13,253 nucleotides of DNA from Chloroflexota bacterium (GTDB lineage: Bacteria > Chloroflexota > Dehalococcoidia > DSTF01 > RBG-16-68-14). The notes below the pieces were generated by a model. That model did not search any database. It saw only the letters and a program-made list of their open reading frames with translations, and had not been told where the DNA came from. Below are positions 6,892 through 12,677 of the stretch, piece after piece (positions within the stretch are counted from its first letter, which is position 1; the number at the start of each line of letters is the position of its first letter). Where the stretch lies: positions 1 to 13,253 of the forward strand of contig JADFRJ010000043.1 of assembly GCA_022561355.1 (NCBI GenBank), read 5' to 3'. Made by a program: the position numbers and the translations under genes.

Positions 6892-7371
6892 ATGCGAATG
6901 AAGCTAGCCTTGGTGATCCTGTCGCTCCTGGCCCTTGCATTCGCAGGCGCGTGCGGCAGCGACGACGGCGACAACGACTCGCCGACCGTTTCGATCGACA
7001 CGACTCAGATCGTCGTAGGCGAACAGGGTGAGGCCGTACTGACCGTTCTCAGCTTCGACTCGCCCGGCCTTGGAGCCTGGACGGTCGACATCCAGTACGA
7101 CAACAGCGTCGTCTCCGTCGTAGAGTGCGAGCCGTTGCCCGAGGGTAACGTCTGCAACGCCGCCTTCACCGGCGATACAGTTCGCTTCGTCGGCGCGACT
7201 GGCACCGGGCTGGAGGGCGATACCGAGATCGGCCGGATCACGTTCCAATGCGACGTGGCCGGCGAGAGCAAGCTGGACATCATCATAGACCTGCTCGCCG
7301 ACGGCACGCTCGGCGAGCCCCAGATCGTCGTACCAAACATCGAGAACGGCGCGATCATCTGCGCGGAGTAG
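6892..7371 (+). CDS. Cohesin-like domain lipoprotein
   Basis: This 159-residue protein begins with a signal peptide (MRMKL, then a hydrophobic stretch at about 5-19) ending in AGAC, so Cys21 is the probable lipidation site, followed by an Asp-rich linker (DDGDND). Residues about 29-157 match the cohesin/carbohydrate-binding fold. They open with a V-x-V-G-E-x-x-E-A-V-L-T-V strand, followed by GLGAWTVDIQYDNSVVSVV, F-x-G-D-T-V-R-F, and a late G-R-I-T-F-x-C strand. In cellulosomes cohesins bind dockerins, but lone cohesin-like domains on bacterial surface proteins are common and their partners are mostly unknown. I see no dockerin in this window. I chose ATG 6892 over an in-frame GTG at 6853 because the latter would put an arginine-rich extension before the signal peptide. 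RNase PH starts 7 nt after the stop, so they are probably co-transcribed. The exact fold family needs a profile search. Confidence 0.75.
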   Translation: MRMKLALVILSLLALAFAGACGSDDGDNDSPTVSIDTTQIVVGEQGEAVLTVLSFDSPGLGAWTVDIQYDNSVVSVVECEPLPEGNVCNAAFTGDTVRFVGATGTGLEGDTEIGRITFQCDVAGESKLDIIIDLLADGTLGEPQIVVPNIENGAIICAE

Positions 7372-7378
7372 CCTCAGC

Positions 7379-8107
7379 ATGACGCGCGCGGACGGGCGGA
7401 AGGCCGACGAGAAGCGCCCCGTGACCATCACCACCGGCTACCTGCCATGGGCGGAAGGCTCCGCCATGATCGACCTCGGCGGCACGCAGGTCCTCTGCGC
7501 GGTGACGGTCGAACACCGCCTCCCGGCGTTCCTGCGCGGCACGGGCTCTGGCTGGGTGACCGCCGAATACGGCATGCTCCCCCGCTCCACAATGGAGCGC
7601 ACCGACCGCGAGGCCGCGCGCGGGCGGCAAAGCGGCCGCACGCAGGAGATCCAACGCCTGGTAGGACGATCGCTGCGAGCCGTCACGAACCTCGACATCC
7701 TCGGCGAGCGCACGTTCACGATCGACTGCGACGTGCTCAAGGCCGACGGCGGCACGCGCACGGCTTCGATCACGGGCGCCTACGTCGCGCTGCATCAGGC
7801 GATGCAGACGTTGGTCGATAACGGCACGTACGCCTCCATCCCAATGTCGACGGCGGTCGCGGCGACCAGCGCCGGGATCGTCGAGGGCGAAGCGATGCTC
7901 GATCTCTGTTACGAGGAGGACGCCGGCGCCAGCGTCGACTTCAACTTCGTTATGACGGGCGACGGCCGCTTCGTTGAGGTGCAGGGCACGGCAGAGGACC
8001 AGCCCTTCTCCCGCGGCGAAATGGACGAGCTGTTCGCCCTCGCCGAGAAGGGCATCAAGGAGTTACTGGAGATCCAGCAGCAGGCGCTGGGCGGCCCTCA
8101 CCCCTAG
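7379..8107 (+). CDS. rph: Ribonuclease PH
   Basis: This 242-residue protein matches RNase PH along its whole length and at the family's usual size. It removes 3' nucleotides from tRNA precursors using phosphate as acceptor, acting as a ring hexamer in the cytoplasm. The hallmarks are RADGRKADEKRP (3-14), SGWVTAEYGMLPRST (57-71), and the phosphate-binding GRQSGRTQEIQRLVGRSLR (82-100). They continue with DCDVLKADGGTRTASITGA (116-134), and finally VDFNFVMTGDGRFVEVQGTAE (186-206), which holds the metal-binding acidic residues. All appear intact. A GGAG at 7365-7368, 10 nt before the ATG, is a plausible ribosome binding site overlapping the end of the cohesin-like gene, consistent with translation from a shared message. 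The last residues (GGPHP and stop) are encoded within a dispersed hairpin repeat. The gene is convergent with the HIT gene. Confidence 0.97.
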   Translation: MTRADGRKADEKRPVTITTGYLPWAEGSAMIDLGGTQVLCAVTVEHRLPAFLRGTGSGWVTAEYGMLPRSTMERTDREAARGRQSGRTQEIQRLVGRSLRAVTNLDILGERTFTIDCDVLKADGGTRTASITGAYVALHQAMQTLVDNGTYASIPMSTAVAATSAGIVEGEAMLDLCYEEDAGASVDFNFVMTGDGRFVEVQGTAEDQPFSRGEMDELFALAEKGIKELLEIQQQALGGPHP

Positions 8108-8130
8108 CCCCTCTCCCAAAGGGAGAGGGG
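8095..8130. repeat. GC-rich hairpin repeat at the end of rph, possible bidirectional terminator
   Basis: A perfect 10-bp stem, CCCCTCTCCC (8108-8117) and GGGAGAGGGG (8121-8130) with an AAA loop, is preceded by CCCTCACCCCTAG at 8095-8107. The whole resembles a dispersed intergenic palindrome I recall from several bacterial phyla. Being palindromic and set between two convergent genes 48 bp apart, it could stop transcription from both sides, though no T run follows on either strand. It supplies the rph stop codon. Confidence 0.65.
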
Positions 8131-8155
8131 TGACTATCGCGACGAGGGCGGAGCC

Positions 8156-8491
8156 TTACGCATATTCGCCCAGGAACGTCCCGCCAATTACATGAACGTG
8201 CCCGTGCGGCTGGCTCTGCATCGCTTCGGAGCCGACGTTCGAGAGCATGCGGAAGCCGTTCGGGCAGTGCTGCTCCCCCATCTCGACTGCTACCTTCGCG
8301 ACAGGGCCGATGTTCCGCCACAGCTCCTCCTGCGTTCGATGCACCTTCGGTACGACCACCAGCATTACGGGCACCCAACGCAACAGGTTGCGAAAGACCA
8401 TGACGTCGTCGTCCTCGTAGAGGATCTCCGCGGGCTCCCGCTTTGCCACGATGCGGCAGAACGTACACCAGTCGGTATTGCTCTCTTCCAT
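8156..8491 (-). CDS. HIT-family (HINT-like) nucleotide hydrolase
   Basis: This 111-residue protein is the usual size for a HINT-type protein, a small cytoplasmic dimer that hydrolyses AMP-linked substrates such as phosphoramidates. CTFC (9-12) is the zinc-type C-x-x-C seen near the start of many HIT proteins, and is followed by E-P-A-E-I-L-Y-E-D-D-D. VVVPKVH (45-51) precedes the conserved H51, NVG at 85-87 matches the N-x-G position, and QPHGHVHVIGG (94-104) is the histidine triad, with H98 expected as nucleophile. The first triad spacer is glycine where a hydrophobic residue is usual. The ATG at 8491 is preceded by a good promoter and no Shine-Dalgarno. The gene is convergent with rph, and its promoter occupies the gap after the GT25 fusion gene, so it is probably transcribed on its own. 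Confidence 0.93.
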   Translation of the reverse strand: MEESNTDWCTFCRIVAKREPAEILYEDDDVMVFRNLLRWVPVMLVVVPKVHRTQEELWRNIGPVAKVAVEMGEQHCPNGFRMLSNVGSEAMQSQPHGHVHVIGGTFLGEYA

Positions 8492-8503
8492 AGGCGTCCG
8501 CCC

Positions 8504-8532
8504 ATTCTAGAAACGCCTCGAACGCCGGTCAA
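8504..8532 (-). promoter_or_regulatory. Promoter of the HIT gene with flanking inverted repeats
   Basis: On the minus strand TTGACC (8532-8527), a 17-nt spacer and TAGAAT (8509-8504) lie 12 nt before the ATG, implying a leader of about 5 nt. A 16-bp imperfect palindrome (8523-8538, 6 of 7 pairs) is centred on the -35 box, and perfect 6-bp arms AGGCGT/ACGCCT (8492-8497 and 8513-8518) flank the -10 box. Confidence 0.65.
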
Positions 8533-8584
8533 CCAGCGTCGGGGATAAGAGATAAGCCGATTGAAACCGGCATCCCGCCTTTGC

Positions 8585-10891
8585 TCATTCAGGAGGGGCA
8601 ACTGGCTTGTCAGATTTGCCGACTACTCCCCGGTGTTGTCCGAAGGACGTTTCTCCGTCCGGCAACGACTGGACACCAATACCTTTTATATAGCTCTGCG
8701 CGGGCAGGTTGCCAGCCGCCAACCTCCCAGCTAGCTCCTTAGACCTGGAATACCATAGATTGACGTTGAACTGCATCGGCAGATGTGGGATCGGCGAAGG
8801 TTGCCAAATAAGTCGCTCGTGTACAAGTCGTTCATCAACGCGCCAGCGAATATAATCGGAACACCATTCTATTTCATATCGATGAAACTCCAAGCTCGCG
8901 TCGAAACCCAAGTCGATAAGGACTGGCGCACCCCGATAGCCATATTCCAGCTTCGTGCCGTCCTCGCCAGGGTTGTAGTACACGTTCGCGAGCAACTTCG
9001 TTGTGTCCTTGCCTAGGAACTCGATGTCGATTTCCTGTCGCGGCGAATTGCGGTGCAAGAAAATTCCCGTGATCAGACCTCGTACGTTCGAGGGCCTCAC
9101 CTCAGCTACGAAGCGACCGTACAGATAACGCCGCCGACTCGCGACTGAGGCAGAAGTGAATTGTCGAACGGGCGTACGCTCCTGGCGCAGTGTTAGTTGC
9201 GCGACCTTGTCGGTGTTAGTCGTGAAGTTGCTAGGCCTGAAGAGGGCAAGGTTACTCGGAAACGTGTCGTCGCGCAGCATCCAAAGTTCACTATCCGGCT
9301 CTCTGAACTCATTAGATACGCCGTTGCTACCGGAATTGTGCTGGAAAGCGACAGCCTCAGCGAGTGGCAGACCGTTCCAGTCCTTCCGGGGAACAATCCA
9401 CGGAGACGAATCGCTCTTAAGCCGTCTCGCCTGACGCCATCGGTCACCTTCACTCTCGCGGGCCTTAACAACGAGCAAACGTTGAGCCTGGTCCTCGAGC
9501 TCAGGATACGCATGGGCAGGGTAACTGCATCCTAAAAAACCACATAGCAGTTCCCACTTGTCACGATGCCGGGCGGGCAGCACTAAGACTTTCCCGGGAG
9601 TGTTCGTGGAGAGTTGCCTCGATAGGCCAGCTGTCCAGTCTTCGTCAGCGAGCAAAGCTTCGGATTTGGTTACCCCGTCCTGCGGTGTCCCAATTGATTC
9701 ATTGGTGTGCCCTTCATCGTCCGTGGTCATGATGAATCGTGCCTGGCGGTAACGCTTGGCTAGTTCGATGAGCGCCCGAGGCTCAAGTGAGCCAATGTTC
9801 ACGTAGGCATCAAATACCCTGCCGCGCTTTTTTCCGAAGAGATCAGCATGTTCACTTGCGGGAAGTTCGGTAATGTCGCTGCAACACCTATAGCCCAGCA
9901 TCGACAGCGCCATTGCGAGAGCAGTCAGGCCCGATCCGCTCTTACCAAATGCAAAGACAGGACCAGGCAACGCCTTACCCTTGACGAGAAGGGGCTTTTC
10001 ACGCGTCAGGACTCCGACCTCGGAGAGAATTGGCAGCACCGAGTACGAGTTAGTTGAAGGAAGATCTAGCCTCTGTTCGATGATGGATCTCCGCGTTGCG
10101 AATACATCTAGGTGTCTGAACTGATGATTGAGCCAGAGGTCAACGGGACCCCGCACGGGCAGTAGGCCAAGGAGTTTCTGTGCTCCGCCCTGCGACAGTA
10201 CGTAGCCGGACAGCTGCCATAGACCGGTCACAGGCCTAAACAGCAAATCGGAAAATGCTATTCTCGGCACTTCCTTGTCGGCCTCCTTGTAGGACAGATA
10301 AACCATATCGAATGCGCCAAAGCGTCCAGATCGCTGCATGAGCTCTGCCCAGGCATCGTCAAGGACATGGGTGAATCCACGGCTGAAATAGACGTCGTCC
10401 TCCAGCACGAGCGTGTAAGGCGGATCGCTCGCGGCTATTAGCTTCCAGACCTCCACGTGGGAGAGAGCAATTGCCACCTCCTGCGTCGTCATTTCGATAC
10501 GGTGGCCTCGCGCGTCTATGGATTTATCTAGTGCCGGATTCGGCTCAACGAAGAGTTGGTCGGCCAACGAATAATGGGGCTGAACTAGCTGGCTACTAGG
10601 TGACGCCTTGTAATACCTCGCGTCGAAAGCAGAAAAGCGCCTGCTTATCGCAGCTAAGGGTTTTCCAGAGCGGTCAAGCACGCTTCCGAGTTCTCGACTC
10701 ACCTCACGCCATCGATCAGGCTTCCGGTCTAGATTGATCACATATATTCGCTGAATGGCGTCATCGTGTTGCCCGGCCCCGAACGAATTAGAGCGGGGTT
10801 TCGTACCTAGATATCTAGCGCCAAGCATCGCCCGATATCGAAGCCGAGAGAACAGTCCGGATAGGGTCGCAGTATTCACGCGAAGTTGCAA
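8585..10891 (-). CDS. GT25 glycosyltransferase - sulfotransferase-like - GH16 glycanase fusion
   Basis: This 768-residue protein has three recognisable parts. Residues about 48-280 are a GT25 (LPS/collagen-type) glycosyltransferase: RIYVINLDRKPDRW (48-61), EVAIALSHVEVWKL (138-151), the metal-binding LEDDV (163-167) and LSGYVLSQGGAQKLL (227-241). Residues about 308-465 resemble a sulfotransferase, with FGKSGSGLTALAMALSMLGY (315-334) at the PAPS-loop position and KWELLCGFLGCSYP (445-458) near the end. Loop residues differ from the usual K-T/S-G-T-T, and MTTDD lacks the usual arginine. Residues about 500-745 are GH16: YLYGRFVAEV (589-598), catalytic EIDIEFLG (620-627, with E620, D622, E624) and FHRYEIEWCSDYIRWRVDE (669-687). 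No signal peptide or membrane helix is seen. The start is uncertain: TTG 10891 directly follows an in-frame TAG, and a GTG lies at codon 5. It is last in a four-gene run, 86 bp after the GT32 gene. It probably builds or remodels an exported glycan. Confidence 0.88.
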   Translation of the reverse strand: MQLRVNTATLSGLFSRLRYRAMLGARYLGTKPRSNSFGAGQHDDAIQRIYVINLDRKPDRWREVSRELGSVLDRSGKPLAAISRRFSAFDARYYKASPSSQLVQPHYSLADQLFVEPNPALDKSIDARGHRIEMTTQEVAIALSHVEVWKLIAASDPPYTLVLEDDVYFSRGFTHVLDDAWAELMQRSGRFGAFDMVYLSYKEADKEVPRIAFSDLLFRPVTGLWQLSGYVLSQGGAQKLLGLLPVRGPVDLWLNHQFRHLDVFATRRSIIEQRLDLPSTNSYSVLPILSEVGVLTREKPLLVKGKALPGPVFAFGKSGSGLTALAMALSMLGYRCCSDITELPASEHADLFGKKRGRVFDAYVNIGSLEPRALIELAKRYRQARFIMTTDDEGHTNESIGTPQDGVTKSEALLADEDWTAGLSRQLSTNTPGKVLVLPARHRDKWELLCGFLGCSYPAHAYPELEDQAQRLLVVKARESEGDRWRQARRLKSDSSPWIVPRKDWNGLPLAEAVAFQHNSGSNGVSNEFREPDSELWMLRDDTFPSNLALFRPSNFTTNTDKVAQLTLRQERTPVRQFTSASVASRRRYLYGRFVAEVRPSNVRGLITGIFLHRNSPRQEIDIEFLGKDTTKLLANVYYNPGEDGTKLEYGYRGAPVLIDLGFDASLEFHRYEIEWCSDYIRWRVDERLVHERLIWQPSPIPHLPMQFNVNLWYSRSKELAGRLAAGNLPAQSYIKGIGVQSLPDGETSFGQHRGVVGKSDKPVAPPE

Positions 10892-10977
10892 CTACCTTGC
10901 GTGATCAGTCGGCCCCTAGCCAGGGCTCCAGGATTAGGTCGAGCCCGAACCAAGTCGAGCGGCAGAAAGGTCGCCAC

Positions 10978-11862
10978 TCAGTGCCTGGCATTCACTTGCG
11001 ACGGACTCCAGAGTCTCCAGTTCCGCTCATCGTTTCGATAACTCAACGGCCATCGGCTCACGGCCAAAGTGTCCCATTTGGCCAAGAACGAGAAGTCGCG
11101 CGCCCGGCCCGAAAGCTCGGAGGCAATCGCGTGCTTGACCAGACTGGCAGTGAGGTTCCCTGGCCCAGTCGTCGATTGTATGTCAAGTTGTTTCTCTTTA
11201 TGGCTTAAGAGAATCCGAGTTGAGCGAGCCAGCGCTAATCGAACAACGGGGTGAGAGGCCGGTGCGATCAGCGGATTATTGTTGACGTAGAAAATCCACT
11301 GCGGCGATTCGTTTTGTATCTTGGTGAAAGTGTCGTTCTGAACCATGGTCCCAGCAGAGGTGTCGTAGCATAGAGGTTGCATCTTCAACCGGTTATCTCG
11401 AAAGAAAGGCCTGCAGTCGCCACCTTGAAAGAACTCGTCTGCGTCGATATAGAAGCCACCATGTAGAACGAGGTAACACAGGCGGAAGTAGTCACATCGC
11501 ATCGCTGGGTGATGACACCGGTCGAAGGCTGCTACGTAACCACGACCGAAGTGTTTGGCGATAAACCGTCTCGCATCGGAGTCATCGAACAGAACCCGCT
11601 TGAAACCTTGGTTCGTTAGTGGTTGCCAGCTGTCAAGGCACTCACGAACGTCTGCTGGTATAGAGTCTCCATCGTGCCAGAATTGGATGACAACCTTGGG
11701 AATTGTTACAGGAACAGGCCGCATGTCGGATTCAGTCGGCGGGACCCCTTGGATGAGGTGCCGCATGTGGCGGGAGCGGAGGTCATCGTCCTCGGCAACG
11801 AGGGATGGGTTGATGACCGGAGCCGAGTCACATCGCGAATCTGAGTGATTCACCTTAACCAT
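10978..11862 (-). CDS. GT32-type DXD sugar-binding glycosyltransferase
   Basis: This 294-residue protein matches the glycosyltransferase sugar-binding-region family (GT32, related to Och1 and capsular polysaccharide enzymes). IPKVVIQFWHDG (54-65) is the first nucleotide-sugar strand. MRCDYFRLCYLVLHGGFYID (121-140) carries the conserved R-x-D-x-x-R-x-x-x-L-x-x-x-G-G-x-Y-x-D block, and DAD at 140-142 is the metal-binding DXD. TTGPGNLTASL (231-241) is the late T-G-P motif. These enzymes transfer a hexose from a nucleotide sugar in the cytoplasm. No membrane helix is visible. The ATG at 11862 overlaps the previous gene by 13 bp and has GAGGG 6 nt upstream. Met33 and Met47 are alternative starts, and the homologous region begins only near residue 52. 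The neighbouring GT25 fusion points to the same glycan. The donor and linkage cannot be assigned. Confidence 0.87.
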   Translation of the reverse strand: MVKVNHSDSRCDSAPVINPSLVAEDDDLRSRHMRHLIQGVPPTESDMRPVPVTIPKVVIQFWHDGDSIPADVRECLDSWQPLTNQGFKRVLFDDSDARRFIAKHFGRGYVAAFDRCHHPAMRCDYFRLCYLVLHGGFYIDADEFFQGGDCRPFFRDNRLKMQPLCYDTSAGTMVQNDTFTKIQNESPQWIFYVNNNPLIAPASHPVVRLALARSTRILLSHKEKQLDIQSTTGPGNLTASLVKHAIASELSGRARDFSFLAKWDTLAVSRWPLSYRNDERNWRLWSPSQVNARH

Positions 11863-12077
11863 GGCCTACCCTCAGGTGGCTGGGCCTGTCTGGGAGGAAG
11901 CTCCTGGAACCCGATAACATCTTCCATGTCGTAAGTGCCAACCACGCCGTCCCCGCGATAAATCATCAGCCACTTTTTTGTCAGGTGGCTCTGGTTCTTA
12001 TCCTCTATTTCGTATCTGTCGCAGAGAACGTGCTCCGGTTCGCGTTTATCTCGAAACTGAATCTTTAGCTCAATCAA
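11850..12077 (-). CDS. Small 75-residue protein of unknown function, coupled to both neighbours
   Basis: I do not recognise this protein. It is hydrophilic and rich in charged residues in its first half (MIELKIQFRDKREPEH, then DRYEIEDKNQSH). The middle (KWLMIYRGDGVVGTYDMEDVIGFQEL) alternates hydrophobic and polar residues in a way that suggests beta strands, and the tail is proline/arginine-rich. It has no signal peptide or membrane segment. Its TTG start overlaps the stop of the 186-residue gene as TTGA, and GGGGGAG lies 8 nt upstream, a strong ribosome binding site. Its own end overlaps the GT32 gene by 13 bp. Such tight packing on both sides makes it a probable real cistron whose product acts with these partners. 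The two residues PW near the end fall in the overlap with the next start region. Confidence 0.6.
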   Translation of the reverse strand: MIELKIQFRDKREPEHVLCDRYEIEDKNQSHLTKKWLMIYRGDGVVGTYDMEDVIGFQELPPRQAQPPEGRPWLR

Positions 12078-12634
12078 GATGCGTTCTCCCCCTGAAGAGC
12101 TGCCAGCGCCTGGAGAGTCTTGTCCAGCGATACTTGAACCTCGTCCACAAGCCTCTGGATCTCGCCCGGAGATGGCGCGTTCGGGCTTATGTATCGATTC
12201 AACAAGTCTTCTGCGAGCGTACTGGCGTTGGCGACCAATCCATACGCTTCCACGATCTTTTGCACGGTCTCAGGCTCCAGCAGGGCGAGCTGCGAGCTCA
12301 ACCCATCGAAGACACGGTCTGCTCTTGGCAGGCGAGCAACCTTGCTGAAGTACGCACGTATCGTGGGGAGGCTGTCGCCGGGCATTCCAGTTTCGTCAAG
12401 CGCTGCACGTGCCGACGACAGTTCGCTCTCCAAGACAGAGGCGACCCTCGTGGCCATGTCTAGCTCGCTGGCTCGTCTGGCGTTGGCTTCCCTCTCAGCG
12501 ACATCTGCCATCCGCTTCGTGTCTGCTGCCATGCGATGTGTACTCCATGCGTAGAAGCCAGTGACTAGGATGAGCGCCACCGTTAGACCTGCTATGGCCC
12601 ACTCCGACTCCATCGATGGGTCCCATCCCGACAT
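12074..12634 (-). CDS. Single-pass membrane protein with a charged helical domain, function unknown
   Basis: This 186-residue protein has one clear membrane helix at about 12-31 (WAIAGLTVALILVTGFYAW). A highly charged, alanine-rich region at about 33-80 with heptad-like spacing suggests a coiled coil. A second, mostly helical part at about 115-183 includes VQKIVEAYGLVANAS and QRLVDEVQVSLDKTLQALAAL. With few positive residues before the helix and RMAADTKRMAD after it, the C-terminal domain is probably cytoplasmic. I know no characterised homologue. The start is supported by TAGAAT exactly 6 nt before the ATG. The stop overlaps the next gene's start (TTGA), making this the first cistron of the run leading to the two glycosyltransferases. 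It might anchor or organise a membrane glycan complex, but that rests on context alone. Met8 is a less likely start. Confidence 0.7.
   Translation of the reverse strand: MSGWDPSMESEWAIAGLTVALILVTGFYAWSTHRMAADTKRMADVAEREANARRASELDMATRVASVLESELSSARAALDETGMPGDSLPTIRAYFSKVARLPRADRVFDGLSSQLALLEPETVQKIVEAYGLVANASTLAEDLLNRYISPNAPSPGEIQRLVDEVQVSLDKTLQALAALQGENAS
12086..12092 (-). promoter_or_regulatory. Ribosome binding site for the 75-residue gene
   Basis: GGGGGAG on the minus strand lies 8 nt before the TTG at 12077, inside the end of the upstream gene. It supports the unusual TTG start and shows that internal cistrons here use Shine-Dalgarno sites although the first cistron does not. Confidence 0.6.
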
Positions 12635-12640
12635 GCCGTC

Positions 12641-12650
12641 ATTCTAACAT
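12641..12650 (-). promoter_or_regulatory. Extended -10 promoter for the four-gene unit
   Basis: On the minus strand TG-T-TAGAAT (TAGAAT at 12646-12641) ends 6 nt before the ATG at 12634, so transcription would begin at or next to the A of the start codon. No convincing -35 is found at 16-18 nt, which fits an extended -10 promoter. Confidence 0.55.
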
Positions 12651-12677
12651 TGGCACATCGGTCAGCCTTTGGCCATG

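Noticed and set aside
8543..8570. GCCG/CGGC hairpin after the GT25 fusion gene as a terminator
   Set aside because: Only four base pairs with an 8-nt loop and a broken T-rich stretch, so it is too weak to annotate.
11978..12463. 161-codon plus-strand frame opposite the 186- and 75-residue genes
   Set aside because: The minus-strand genes have a promoter, ribosome binding sites and overlapping stops and starts, while this frame has none and no recognisable motif.
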